A stretch of DNA of 64,000 nt from Saccharomycopsis malanga (taxonomy: Eukaryota; Ascomycota; Saccharomycetes; Ascoideales; Saccharomycopsidaceae), in contig CP025321.1 of NCBI GenBank assembly GCA_004014935.1, positions 1,736,001 through 1,800,000 on the forward strand. Reading direction: 5' to 3'. Both the position numbers and the translations under genes were made by a program. Below the pieces are notes generated by a model. The model saw nothing but the letters and a program-made list of their open reading frames with translations. It ran no database searches and was not told the origin of the DNA. Shown here one piece after another: positions 48,079-60,237 of this stretch; within the stretch, counting starts at the first letter, position 1, and every line of letters starts with the position of its first letter.

Positions 48079-49037
48079 ACATACAACTTCCTTAGGAATG
48101 TAATAAAGCAAATCAGAAATTAAAACAGCGAAAAAGCAAAGAATTAAAGCCAAAGTAACATAAAATCATTTGCAACTTTAAACTGAATAGAAATAAAAGT
48201 TTTTTAAAAACGGACTCCCAGAACTAAGGTGTAAGGCTTATTAATAAGCACATTACGCTTTTCCGAGCCCCATAAATTAATCAAGGTATAGTGGAAGTTG
48301 AAATATGCTAGTTTGACAATATATGATGATTATTATTGAATATAAGGTACTCTGAGACTCTATAATAAACCATCCCATTTTTAGCTCTTGAGATATGTGT
48401 TTCTTTGAAATAAAAGCTCATTCAAATCCTGGAAAAAGCGTAAATAAGACTAAACGCAATAAGAAACCACCAAATAATGCCAAGAAATGTAGAAAGTCTC
48501 TCTGAGTAAAGCAAAACACAACTTTTGGCAAATTATGTGTTATTTTCGACAAAATGATACTTTCTCGATATTCAATAAGTTATAACGCCCCAATATCGAA
48601 ACAAAGAGCCTGATATAAAACTCGAGGATTTGAGCAGCATACAGATATACTTGTTTATATTTTGGTTTGCTGTAAAGACTCTAGAATATGACTTGAAAAA
48701 TTCAACTTTTTGTCAAATTTGACAATTTTCCGTTATTTCATATATTTATTCGAAAATTTGATTTTTTTTGTTATAAGTAGTGCCGTAATATTGCAAAAAA
48801 TTGTAAAATACTATTGTATGTTTTCTCAATTCAAAATAACCTGGATAGAACTAATTTAATTCAATAAAACGTTTGATGATTACTCCAAAACGTCAACAGC
48901 GCGAATTGAGGACCAAAACCTCAAGTGAGGAACGCCACACTTGTTTTTCTGCACTATTCTGCGCTATTCTGCACTATTTTGTGTGGCGCATGGCCCAACC
49001 AACTTGGCCACTTGGCAATAGTAAGGCATATAGGCAT
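48079..49037 (-). repeat. 960-bp repeat, copy 1
   Basis: It aligns along its length with 58707-59671 (mostly about 95% identical, with one 90-bp block replaced near 48570-48655). No ORF. The right end has two hairpins: TTGAGG/CCTCAA (48906-48924) and CGCCACAC/GTGTGGCG (48933-48988). The loop of the second holds three 10-bp CTGCACTATT-like units. On the minus strand TGGCCAAGTTGG next to it is a good tRNA A box. The left end abuts a SINE-like head in both copies. Confidence 0.85.
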
Positions 49038-49040
49038 ATT

Positions 49041-49325
49041 AGATAATATCTCAAGCCCAGAATCAGTTTCGTATATACACGCCTTGTCTAAAAGTAAAAC
49101 TTTGTAAGAAAAACGTAATCATATCCTTTTGATCATAATCTTCTCACTCTTGAGCTTGCCATGTCTTTTTCTCTTTTCTGAGAATCCTGTCTGCTAAATT
49201 ATCCTGCCAGGTTTGCCAGTAAAGTCGCGTTAATCAAGTAAAAAGTGTTGGGAATCGAACCTGTAAGTCTGTTAGGCCTCTTTCTCATCTTCGAGGGCAC
49301 TAATCAGTGAGCCTACGGCCCAGTG
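49041..49325 (-). mobile_element. SINE-like element with two head units
   Basis: Minus strand: CCACTGGGCCGTAGGCTCAC, CTCGAAGATGAGAAAGAGGCC, B box GGTTCGATTCCC, then a second head-like unit (GGCAGGATAATTTAGCAGAC with TCTCAGAAAAGAG), and the end domain GTATATACGAAACTGATTC, GGGCTTGAGATATTATC. Its tail joins the right end of the 960-bp repeat. Confidence 0.62.
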
Positions 49326-51242
49326 GTTTCCAGCTTTGATAACAAATCTAGAATAAATTCAAAGATGCTTCTTTTGTCTTATTCTAGAGACTAATTGTGC
49401 TGTATATCTAGTAACGTTTTCAAAAAGCAAGAAAACATACAATAGGCTAATAATAGATAAGCGTAGAAGGCTGCAGACTATAGTTGCTACTTTGCAGAGT
49501 CTTGATTAGAAAAATGCAGCAATAAGGCTTTGTAGAGAAGTATTGCTATATCTTGAAAGTGAATGAAATAATCTACTGCTTTTATGACATAAAGGCATGT
49601 TACGAAGCTTAAAACTGGTTTTGACGATTTGTCCAAAGCAGAAGTTTTCAAATAACTGTCACAAAGTACCTCAAAAGATTCACATTTATATTGAACCACC
49701 CCTCTGCCATTGTTTTAGCTTGGATAAAATGTGATGGATTGATGGAACTGTGATGACAGATATCACTTCAAACGCTATATTCCAGCTATATTTGTAGGGA
49801 AAATGCTTCAAAAACACTGCCATGTGTGAAATTGCAATGGCTGTTTGACAATATCCCATTTCTGCTCGTATATGACCATTGGGAGGCTAGCTATTGTTTA
49901 CCAACGATTAAGGTTTGCAAATTGAACCTTTTGCTGGTCAACGACAATTTTTAAGCGCTCTGCTCCATCAAGACAGTTTCGGCCAAGGTTAAAGTTGGTA
50001 TTTATTTGCTATTGTCACTGTTGCTAGTTTTGTCCAGGTTTGTATGTCATTTTTGCTGGGTTTGAAGAGGCTAGCCTCCGGCTAGATTTGGCGATTGAGA
50101 AGGCCCTTTTCCAGAAAGGCTTTGTAGAGAATGGATAATAATAATGTTTCTTTAAGCCGTTGGTAATGGATTGTTTAAAGACCATATATTTGGTATTTGA
50201 TAAAGGAGGTGTGCCTATTATATATTGCTCAAGATAGTTGGTTGTGTTGGATTTGCAAGTGGTTTGATGAATTGTTAGAATGTCGTAGAGAAAGTAGTGT
50301 GTGATGTAGTAGAGAAAGTAGTGTGTTGATAGAATGTAGTTTAAAAGTAGTTAATAACATTTGTTTAATTGTATTTGTAGTTGATGAGATAACACTGGAT
50401 TATCTGTAATTGTAGTTTGTTTTAACAGTCTGTAATTGTATTTTATACGAACACTGTAGCAGTTATACGAACACTATAATTGTAGTTTATGGTAACAGTG
50501 TGTAATTGTAGTCTATGCCAACAATTACTCTTGCAACCAGCAGGTCAAACAGGTTGAATCATGGTAAAAAGGCATTGAAACATTGTTATTTAAAGTATCT
50601 TGGCTCATATTTCTTGAGGATATGAAGAATATGACGAATAGACCATGGTAAGATTTGCGCCTTTTTGAAAAAGGGTGTTGAAAAGTATTGACGAAACTGG
50701 CTATATCCAACGACAATCCATCGACAAATCTTCAACAATCCATAGACAATCCATCTCCATGTTTATATAAAAGATCTGGTAACCATTTTATACCGATTAC
50801 AGGTTGGGAAATGAGTTTAGGCTGGGTGTGGTTTGATGAAAAATTCTCCACTTTCACGGCCCATAATGGTCTTAGTGAATACATTGTCAAGCCCAGATCA
50901 GGGGTTGGTATTGGCCAATATTATTGGGTAATGTATTGGCCAAGTGGCTCGATATATAAAAGTTGATAATATCACATTTACATCTCTGGTAGCAGATCAA
51001 TTGATATGAAGACTGATTTGAGTTACAATGTGCTGGATCACAGACATCAAGTCATAAGAATGAACAACTATATAGCAAAAACAAAGCGCAAACGTTTACC
51101 ATAAACAAATAATAATATAACCAATATAAAACTAGAGAAACATAAAATACTAGAGAGAAATAAAAGACTAAACACTAAAGAAAACAAAGAGAAAAAAGGT
51201 TACTAATAAACAAGAAGCTGATGGCCCAATAGCAACCACCAA
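49326..51242. other. Intergenic region, 3' of the Medusa-like gene
   Basis: About 1.9 kb. Loose short repeats (GTAGAGAAAGTAGTGTG twice at about 50284-50325, and TGTAATTGTAGT-like words at 50400-50510) are present. AAGCCCAGATCAG at about 50890 may be a SINE-tail scrap. No gene is recognised. Confidence 0.5.
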
Positions 51243-52586
51243 TCAAGCTGATTTCTGATTGTAGCAATATTTGGTCAACACTCTTAAAAGAGCATCCTCC
51301 AACAAGCTCCATTTGTAAATTTTAATGTCTTTTTCGATCCTTCTTGGGCTTGGGGCGTCGTATTTCATGATCAAATCGAATATTTTGTTCACCTCAATGG
51401 GGTTGATGGTATGTTTGACAAAGTTTCTGCCTGAATGGCTTTGGATTTTCAGGTTTTCGCCCGAGGAGTTTGTTTTACCAATTGTCAAGCTTTCCAAGGT
51501 CTGGAGGTTTCTCCTGATCCGGTTTTTTTCCTTAATATCGAAGGACTGGTTGCCACTCAACTGTTCTAGAAGGAAAATGACGTCGACCGAGGTCACATAG
51601 TAGTCGTTTTTGTAGTCCCAGTAGATACACGAGATGACTGGGCTGTTAGGCACGTACTCCAGCTGGGAAATGGGCCGGAACGACACTTGGAGAACCGTTC
51701 CATTGAGATTCCAATCAAACAACAAAAGACGCCGCTTGGACCGGATTTCCTCGGGGGTCCAGTCTTGCAAAGCGGTGATCAACGGCCTGGTGATGGTCAC
51801 AAGAATGTTGGTGTACCCATTGGAACGAACAGGGTCTGTGGGAGACACTGACGACGACGAGTTTGAAGCGGTTTGTCCGCTGAAATTCTCAGTGGCGTCT
51901 TTCGCCAAAGTGGCAGTTCGAATGAGCTTTGGCTTATGTTTGGCGCCACTAAAAGTCGAATTCCCATTGGCAAACCCCGCTGCTGGGCTTGTAAAACTGT
52001 TTGCCAACACTGTCAGGGTCGAAACCGTGGGAAATGTGTCCACATTTGGCTGTGGAAACGTGTATAACTGGCCGTCGCTATGGCGGACTTTCTGAACATA
52101 TGTATTGTTCCAGTCTTGATTGCTAAAACTGAGTTCAGGATAATACTGAGGCGGCTGTGGCTTGCCATACGGTTGAGAATACAGATTGTAGCCAAATTCC
52201 ATTGGAGGGAATGTACTTGTGGGCGGGTTTTGCTGGGGAAATGAGTTTGTAGCATTTTGCTGGGAAAATCCACTTGCGGGCGGGTTTTGCTGGGGAAATC
52301 CACTTGTCGCACCATTTTGCTGGGAAAATCTACTGGCTATTGGCCCATTTTCCGGGGAAAATCTACTGGCTATTGGCCCATTTTCCGGGGAAAATCTACT
52401 GGCTATTGGCCCATTTTCCTGGGAATATTGCAAAGGCGGCAATTGCTGGGGCGCCTGTGAAGACGGTACCAGAGCTTCACCATAATAAACATTGTTATTG
52501 GCATTATTGCTATTATATGGTGGAAACTGGGTGTCAAATGAATTCGGCGTCTGCGAATAATATTGCTGATTAAAATTGTTGTTCAT
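51243..52586 (-). CDS. Medusa (MedA)/DUF7082-type transcriptional regulator
   Basis: A 447-aa protein. The N-terminal half is Asn/Gln/Pro/Tyr-rich and disordered, with three perfect or near-perfect 11-residue repeats (NGPIASRFSPE) near residues 59-92. The C-terminal domain, about residues 265-445, has the order seen in filamentous-fungal MedA/Acr1/Ren1: LQDWTPEEIRSKRRLLLFDW, VLQVSFRPI, PVISCIYWDY, YYVTSVDVIFLLEQL, EKNRIRRNLQTLESLTI, then PSPRRIEKDIKIYKW and the final helix. MedA proteins govern conidiophore development, adhesion and biofilm in filamentous fungi. A similar morphogenetic role here is inference. A 4.6-kb gene-free region lies upstream. Confidence 0.75.
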   Translation of the reverse strand: MNNNFNQQYYSQTPNSFDTQFPPYNSNNANNNVYYGEALVPSSQAPQQLPPLQYSQENGPIASRFSPENGPIASRFSPENGPIASRFSQQNGATSGFPQQNPPASGFSQQNATNSFPQQNPPTSTFPPMEFGYNLYSQPYGKPQPPQYYPELSFSNQDWNNTYVQKVRHSDGQLYTFPQPNVDTFPTVSTLTVLANSFTSPAAGFANGNSTFSGAKHKPKLIRTATLAKDATENFSGQTASNSSSSVSPTDPVRSNGYTNILVTITRPLITALQDWTPEEIRSKRRLLLFDWNLNGTVLQVSFRPISQLEYVPNSPVISCIYWDYKNDYYVTSVDVIFLLEQLSGNQSFDIKEKNRIRRNLQTLESLTIGKTNSSGENLKIQSHSGRNFVKHTINPIEVNKIFDLIMKYDAPSPRRIEKDIKIYKWSLLEDALLRVLTKYCYNQKSA

Positions 52587-53256
52587 AATGTATTCTATTT
52601 TATTGATAATTTTGATTGTTTTTGTATTGTTTCATTTCCTTTGAAAATGGTTGACTTGTGTTTGAATTTTGTATAAACTATTCAACTTTGTAATGATATT
52701 TGACTCTAGTGTTTGGGTTTTGTAATTATTGTGATGAGTTTTGATAATTATTGTGATGAGTTTTGGTAATTCTTGTAATGAGTTTTGGTAATTCTTATAA
52801 TGAGTTTTGTGTTGTGATCAGTTTTGGTACTTGTTGTGATCAGTTTTTATATTTATAGTAATCAATTTATATATTTATAGTAACCAACCTTTGCACTTTA
52901 TTATCACCAATCTTTATATCGAAAATACTTCAACTTTGGTATTCAGAAAATCCCAAAATTCCCAATAGTCAACTCCCAATATTCAATGCCCAAATACAAT
53001 TCTCAATATTCAAACACACTCAACTTTCACACTAAATCCTCTTCAATACCCCAATTCCAACAAAATATATATCCACTTGTCGGGCACTTCACTAACCCCC
53101 GATAATCTCCCGTATCTTCCAAAATAATCAATATTCGGCCCACTCCAACTGCCAACCAAAAGCTGCTTTTATATATATATACCTCCAGCCAAAAAGAAAT
53201 GCCACTGGAGTCCTAATTCAGTCGTACACTTGGTTTGAGGCCAGAAAGTAACAAAC

Positions 53257-53257
<1 letters not shown>

Positions 53258-53307
<50 letters not shown>
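53258..53307 (+). repeat. Poly(A) tract of 50
   Basis: A run of 50 A residues, the longest homopolymer in the window, about 670 bp upstream of the Medusa-like start. A second run of 26 A lies at 53695-53720. In assembled data such lengths are uncertain. Confidence 0.85.
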
Positions 53308-53309
<2 letters not shown>

Positions 53310-55767
53310 AAGATTAATGTAACAGGAAAAAGTATGATTTTCTATGCTCCACGCGAGACTACACGATGAAGCTCGACCCAGTTAGTAAGTATAGACACAC
53401 TAAATAACAGGGAAATTATACTATAGCCTTGGTGAAAAATTTCAACCTGTTTATTAATCGGACAGCCAAGTTACAAATCTTTGGAGATCTGGACCAACAG
53501 CAACTTGCCAATATACAGCGTGGTGGCTGGTTTAAAACAAAGATAGAAAAGCGATGTTCCTGCGGGAAAACCTTATCATAGTCGTTTTGGTGCATGCTGC
53601 ATGCATTCGGCTGCACGTGGCTGCAAGCAGCAGCTGCTGCTACATGCTAAATGCATGCGGTTGCAAAATGCATTGCATTGCAGTTAATCATGTCAAAAAA
53701 AAAAAAAAAAAAAAAAAAAACATATTAATTGGCGAAAACTCCAGCCTCAGAACCTACCGTTCTTAATGCTTTAGGCAGGTGGATGCCGCCCTTTAAAACT
53801 TTTGCCTTTCTTCTTTTTTTTTTTATTTTATCTTATTTCATTGTTTCAATCACCCCAAATTCTTCATCGCCAGTACATGCAACCCCTGAGAACCCTTACT
53901 TGGTGCCTTTGCAGAATCTGCGAATGCATTCTGCACAAGCACAACCACAAGCAAAGGCCTTTCAAAGTTGCCCACAACCGCTTCTTTCTTCGTTCTCAGT
54001 ATAATCTTGTTTAATATGCAATGCAATGCAAGGAATGCGCACCCACTTTGGTAAGAAACGATCAGCAAAGTCCAGGATGCACAGGTGCGCATTCGGACGT
54101 CAACGCGTAACGCCCGCCCGCATGCATGCATGCATGCATATCAAGAATGTGCAGATAGCAAGTCCTGATTTTGCTCGTATATTATTATCATTTAATATTA
54201 CAATACAACATGTGGCTGATTCCTGGTTCTCTATATTCTGCTCCCCCTAATTTCAATTAATAAAGCCCATTTTTCAAGTTGCCAAATTTTTAAAAATTAC
54301 AAAATATGGCATGCGAGTCATGCATGGCTTGTGATTTACTGAGATGCTGTTTGATGCTGCTTGTCGCAGCGCAAGGCAGTGCAGTGTACTGCCCTGTCCT
54401 GCTCTGCAACGTTGCATGCATGAATGCATGCATCAAAATGTAGCTAAGTCCAACAACTAATCTCAAAAATTTTCTTTTTTTATATTTAAGCTTTAATTGT
54501 TTTTCCTTTACATAGCAAAATTGCTGAAGAGGTCACAAATTTTTTTCACTATTGTCGGAACCCCGATTTCGTTTTTTCTTTTCAGTATACAACAATATAC
54601 GGCTAGAAAAAGTACAATGCAGGCAGCAAGATTGCAACGGCGGGGTTGTCACGTAAAAAAGCAGGCGGATGCCAGCACGCGTGCGCTTTGCATGTTCATG
54701 TAACTATGCACAGGCGTGCACGCGCGCGCGTTGTTGTGCGCATGTATATTTATGCAAAGAAGCAGCAGGTGGATGAAAATGATTTTTTTCTTGCTAATGC
54801 TCAGAATGAAAACTCTTAGCTGTCATTTGATAGGTATGCAGAAGGGTTCATGCTAAAAATTTACGATAAGGTATTGCAGATGGTACAGCTGAATTGGTGA
54901 GAAAGCGATCAGCAATCTAACAGTGCTGCAAATGGAAGCGAGTTTAGCATCAGGTATGCATACATATTTAGGCAAGCTTTTTTGCAGAATGCATATTTGC
55001 ATCAGATATTCTGGCGTGCATCTGCAAGATTCTCCATGGATTCAACTTAATAGTGAATTTAATTGAACAATAGTGAGAATTAAAAGAAAGAAAAAAAAAG
55101 TTGTAGCCCATAATAAGAGTAATATCGGATTAAAAAGTTTTTTACTTATTCTTGCCATTCTTAGTGGGCCATATGGACTTGAGAATTACCAGAATCGGCG
55201 ACCGGAAAATGGAAAGAACGCCCAGTCATGCATGGGCCCGCAGTCGCATGCATGCAGGCATGCGTGCATGTGGGCGTGAAAGCCTGCAACAGTAAGAGCA
55301 AAAATAACGGTTCGCATGTAAACGCATGTGGGCGCCTTTAAATATGCGGTTTGGTTTTACAGCCACAATACAGGTTGAATGCACCAGGCATGCGAGAATC
55401 AGACATTGCGTTATGTGTAAACCACGCGAACCATGCGTGGGATTCGAACTAGTGGTGATTTTGTTTGTAGGGATTATTTAAGTACTATTGTAAAAACGTT
55501 GACATCACCATGTTTTGGTATGTCAAATTGGTAGCACTAGTGACCCCCGCAAGATACGCGAGCTTGTTTGTCGCTTAGATGTTACCGCACTAGGTGGGGG
55601 GCGGGAATTGTAGAAACGGTCAATCTTAGTATTAACTCCGAAAAAAGACGGTTGAAGCTTATCTCAACTTGGAAATTTTCCCTGACAGATGTTTTAAACA
55701 ATCGGAAGACAGAAAGATTAGCTGTTTGTCAACAGGGTTCTATTGTTGGACGGAGTTAACAGGTTCT

Positions 55768-55870
55768 CCGGGGGGAATCAAATTTGGGGGGAATTAGATT
55801 CAGGGGGAATTGAAATGTAGGGGAAATTAGATTCAGGGGGAAATTGAAATCTAGGGGGGAAATTGAAAAT
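55768..55870. repeat. GGGGGAATT-type short repeats
   Basis: Units of about 15-30 bp built from GGGGGAATTAGATTCA and GGGGGAAATTGAAAT recur five to six times. A related near-perfect palindrome of GGGGGAAA and TTTTCCCCC around AATTAA lies at about 56377-56398. A run of 12 C follows nearby (about 56424). Confidence 0.65.
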
Positions 55871-57232
55871 TATGATTCAGAGACTTTAATCACTATTTAA
55901 AAAAGACCAATTACCCATTTTCAAACAAAACAATTACAGTAAAAAACAGCAACGAGACACCAAATAAAGTTTTGATTCGTAAGACATCTAATTGATTATA
56001 TACAATCAGTCAATTGATTAATGTTTAGTCTTTTGTTTCCCCTCTTTTTTGAATAGAAGATCCGCACTTTAACCAGACCGGGTCATTTTAGAGCCCAATT
56101 CCATCAACCACCATCTTGTACTAAGGCAGGCCTGCGTATATCTATTTTGAAACCGTCTAAGGTACAGGCAATATATAGCACTCGCGTTAGGTTTATTTAA
56201 TTATCAATTATAGAAAAACAATTAAACCAAATCCAGGCGCCTCTCCTGCATAGTTCTATCCAACAACTGATTGTCAAATAATAACCATAATTTTGGCCAA
56301 CCAGTATACATTGTTGCCAATTTGTTTGTTCTATCAAAAAAAAGTCCCTTAATTATAGTCGCACCCGTCCGGTTTCGGGGGAAATTAATTTTCCCCCTGA
56401 CGAATTTCGGCGGAAATTATTTCCCCCCCCCCCCTCGGCCTAAAAATACTCTAGTCCCCTACATGTAGGCTAACGCATTCATGCATTTACATACATGCCT
56501 CTAAAACCCTACTAACATTAATTAAGCGTAAGCCCACCATTTAGCTCCAGCCGTATATGACCTCATTTCGTGATTAAAGCCCACCCATGGAGAGGAAAAA
56601 ACACTCAAAAAATATTTCTTGACATTTAAACAAAATAGGTGGAGAAAGCCTTCCCAAAATTGATGCGAAAATGTACCGCAAGATCCTGCATGACATTGCA
56701 GTGCACCGCAGGGGGGAAAAATAAAAAAATAAATAAATAAAAAACAAACCTGCACACACTCACATACATGTGTCTATTGACTGTTCGCTATCCAAATTAG
56801 CAATTTGTAATCACATGTAATTTGCGGTGCCTCAACAACATTTAATATTTTGTTGGTTTTGTTATACGAAACCATTTAGCCCTTGGCATTATGGAATGTC
56901 GGCTAACTTGCATTGATGCAGGCAGCCATGCCTGCATGCATGCTACCGCAGGAAAACCTTGTTAACTCCGTCAGCAGCCCAAAGAAGCTTATCCCCGTGC
57001 AACTCTCTTTTTTAGTATTAAGGTTTAGATCAGATGACTGATGCGTTCGGCTGCAGTGGCCTACGTGGTTCAAAATTTTCATGGCCAAATTTTCAAAAGG
57101 ACGGTGAAATTAGTAGGGGTGTAGTGAAAGGTGCTGTGAATGAGTTGAGATTACGTATGAATGACGAAATGAGTGTTAAGGTTGCAAGCCAGTGGTGAGA
57201 ACAGAATTGATACAACTACAGTGAGGGATTGG

Positions 57233-58249
57233 ATGGATTGCAAAACAGCAGCTCTATACCGGTCATTGTACCGGAGAATCAATTACGCCCCGCTCGACCG
57301 GGTGTGCAGGGGAAATCTCTTGCGGCTATTACGGGCCCAGTTCCGGCGGCCCCTTAGTAATAATATCAGCTACCGGTTTCTGCTGGGGGAAAATTGGTTG
57401 GCCCTATTGGAAAGGGCGTTTGTATTTGCGGAATACCAGCCGATATTGCAAGTTTTGCAAGCCGGATTTAGTAGTTCTGCTGCAAATCATGGGCAATACA
57501 AGTATGCTGTTCCTGGCTGGTTTCAATATTTCCGCCAGAGCGAGGGCCTGGAGCTTGTAGACCAGTGGCCCGTGCGGAGGGTATTTAAGGAAACGGGCCA
57601 GTTTTCGTTTGTCGAGGAGGAATTTGGGGAGATTTACAAGCGGCCCAGCAGAGTGTCGGGAACGGCAATTCCCCCCGATTATGGGGAATTGACAAAGTCT
57701 GGGGAGGAAATTGCCAAAGTAATACAGAATGTGAAAAAATTGTTGAATTTTTGGAAAAAGCTGAAAGACAAAATACACAAGAAACAAATACCGGACATTT
57801 GTCAACCGATTCCATTACTGCTTTTAGGAAATCCATTGAGTTATCGTCGCCAGAGAAATCTAGTGCTCAAGAAGATTAGAATTATAAAAGCGTTTACCAA
57901 CGAATTAAAGCCGTTTAATTACAACTATTTTCTACATGTGCAAAAGTTGTTGCTTGACGATGAGTATTATAACAGCCATGTTTGTAGCTGGGACAGGTTT
58001 CAGAATCGAAATGAACAATTGCAAAAAAACCCATTGAAGTTCAGAGACCCTCGTATATATGCAGTCCACAGCAAATATTGCCATAGGCTTTTGAGGAAAT
58101 CGCTACTTGCGTTTATGACTGCCCAGTATTCTGTCTTGCAAGACGGGAGAATTGTGCTGTTAGACTCTTTCGTGAACGTTCCTAAAAGCGACGCTTATTT
58201 TCTAGAGGACTTACCTGAGATGGTTACCTACAAAGCCCTCAGCAAATAG
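57233..58249 (+). CDS. Basic protein with an N-terminal LYR-like motif, possibly RRG1-like
   Basis: The first true ATG (MDCKTAALYRSLYRRINYAP) gives 338 aa. An N-terminal ALYRSLYRRI resembles an LYR-type helix. The protein is basic and helical, with no membrane segment. The N-terminal layout and the length recall yeast Rrg1, a mitochondrial protein needed for mitochondrial genome maintenance, but I cannot confirm orthology by eye. The 5' part is notably GC-rich (CGG, GCC and CCG codons) compared with the AT-rich 3' half. The C-terminus reads YFLEDLPEMVTYKAL. No repeats interrupt the frame. Confidence 0.55.
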   Translation: MDCKTAALYRSLYRRINYAPLDRVCRGNLLRLLRAQFRRPLSNNISYRFLLGENWLALLERAFVFAEYQPILQVLQAGFSSSAANHGQYKYAVPGWFQYFRQSEGLELVDQWPVRRVFKETGQFSFVEEEFGEIYKRPSRVSGTAIPPDYGELTKSGEEIAKVIQNVKKLLNFWKKLKDKIHKKQIPDICQPIPLLLLGNPLSYRRQRNLVLKKIRIIKAFTNELKPFNYNYFLHVQKLLLDDEYYNSHVCSWDRFQNRNEQLQKNPLKFRDPRIYAVHSKYCHRLLRKSLLAFMTAQYSVLQDGRIVLLDSFVNVPKSDAYFLEDLPEMVTYKALSK

Positions 58250-58454
58250 GACTCAAGAGCTTTACAGTAGATTTGTACGATATTGTGTAAAGTGAGTGTC
58301 TGTTTGATTGTTAGCAAACAGTATAGAACAGATGAGCCCATAAAATTGGGTTTTCTTATCATATGGCTTTTGTAATAATTGCCAATGATTGAGTTTTAAC
58401 TGTATGAAGTGCAATTGACTAATTATCTCTTCCTATTTACCCAAAATTCATAAT

Positions 58455-58675
58455 AATAACATGGAGCTCAGTAAATATCAATTTCGCATTTTAGGCACAT
58501 TTCTGAAAGGACTTGGTAAGTTCCAATAATGACATGCCGATCATATTTTCTCTCCCTTGAGCCTGTCAGGTCTTTTTTTGAGAGCACTACATGCTAAACT
58601 ATCGTGCCAGCTCTTATTATTCTTTTTCGAGAGTACTATCTGCTAAACTATCCTGCCCAGTGGCTTGAATAATTC
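58455..58675 (-). mobile_element. SINE-like copy with duplicated head
   Basis: Minus strand: CCACTGGGCAGGATAGTTTA with A box TAGTTTAGCAG, a second similar unit (GGCACGATAGTTTAGCATG), GAGAGCACT-type words inverted, then ACCAAGTCC, GCGAAATTGATAT and ACTGAGCTC. No good B box. Its head faces the left end of the 960-bp repeat copy 2, as at 48 kb. Confidence 0.5.
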
Positions 58676-58706
58676 TTAAAATTGTAATATTATCATATAT
58701 TTACAG

Positions 58707-59671
58707 TCAATATACAACTTTCTTAAGAATTTAATAAAGCAAATCAGAAATTAAGACAGCGAAAAAGCAAAAAATTAAAGCCAAGCTAACATAAAATCAT
58801 TTGCAACTTTAAATTGAATAGAAATAAAAGTTTTTCAAAAAGGGGCTCTCAGAACTAAGGTGTAAGGCTTAGTAATAAGCACATTACGCTTTTCCGAGCC
58901 CCATAAATTAATCAAGGTATAGTGGAAGTTGAAATATGCTAGTTTGACAATATATGATGATTATTATTGAATATAAGGTACTCTGAGACTCTATAATAAA
59001 CCATCCCATTTTTAGCTCTTGAGATACGTGTTGCTTTGGAATAAAAGCTCATTCAAATCCTGGAAAAAGCGTAAATAAGACTAAACGCAATAAGAAACCA
59101 CCAAATAATGCCAAGAAATGTAGAACGTCTCTCTGAGGGATGCAAAACACAACTTTTGGCAAATTATGTGTTATTTTCGAGAAAATGATACTTTCTCACT
59201 ATAAAACCGTAAATAAAAACCAAATACTAAAAGAATGTACATAATATAAAACTCTAGATTTTACAGAGTATAGTAATATAATTTTTGTATGGTTTTGTTT
59301 GCTGTAAAGACTCTTGAATATGACTTGAAAAATTCAACTTTCTGTCAAATTTGACAATTTTCCATTATTTCTTATATTTATTCGAAAATTTGATTTTTTT
59401 TTATTATAAGTTGTGCCTTAATATTGAAAAAAACTTTAGAATACTATTGTATGTTTTCTCAATTCAAAATAACCTGGATAGAACTAATTTAATTCAATAA
59501 AACGTTTGATGATTACTTTAAAACGTCAACAGCGCGAATTGAGGACCACAACCTCAAGTGAGGAACGCCACACTTGTTTTTCTGCACTATTCTGCGCTAT
59601 TCTGCACTATTTTGTGTGGCGCATGGCCCAACCAACTTGGCCACTTGGCAATAGTAAGGCATATAGGCATA
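58707..59671 (-). repeat. 960-bp repeat, copy 2
   Basis: Direct partner of 48079-49037. It ends at the same GCATATAGGCATA word on the right. Both terminal hairpins are kept (CGCCACAC at 59566-59573, GTGTGGCG at 59614-59621). At its left end, TAAATATATGATAATATTA on the minus strand matches the 3' tail of the SINE-like family, so the repeat and the SINEs share a tail. Confidence 0.85.
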
Positions 59672-59989
59672 ATTTTGTCAAAAAGAAAGATTATCTTTAC
59701 GTTTCGAGAGCAAATTTTGGCAGGCAACTAATATTCCCATTTTCTCAGTACAGTGGAGATCAAGGTCCTAAGCATAATCACCCATTCACACGTAGTTAAT
59801 AGGCAAATGAGCAAGAAGAACATAGCATAAGCTCAGACATGAACTTGATCAACGATACTAATATAGCTGAAATACGTCCTACACAGAGTTCTAGTGCTTA
59901 CTTTCAACTAACTGGGTGTGAACATTATGCTCAGCCGGAAATGGTTGGTTTTGCCAAGTTCCGTTAAATATTGAAGATAATACATTTGT

Positions 59990-60235
<246 letters not shown>

Positions 60236-60237
60236 TA

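Larger units (their letters stand above)
52587..57232. promoter_or_regulatory. 4.6-kb upstream region rich in TGCATGCA words
   Basis: No credible gene. From about 53590 to 56945, GCATGC/TGCATGCA words recur far above expectation. Clusters lie at 53590-53690, 54016-54140, 54309-54440, 54690-54770, 54950-55020, 55225-55275, 55310-55440, 56470-56510 and 56905-56945, including (GCAT)5 at 54120-54139. APSES factors (Phd1/Sok2/Efg1/StuA) bind TGCAT-type motifs. The region lies between the divergent Medusa-like gene (-) and the RRG1-like gene (+). Confidence 0.5.

Noticed and set aside
54120-54139. (GCAT)5 as a simple microsatellite only
   Set aside because: The same words recur singly across more than 3 kb, so slippage alone does not explain the density.
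55381-55520. GGGATTCGAACTAG, which resembles a reverse B box, as a tRNA gene on the minus strand
   Set aside because: No matching A box, acceptor or anticodon arm could be found at the right distance.
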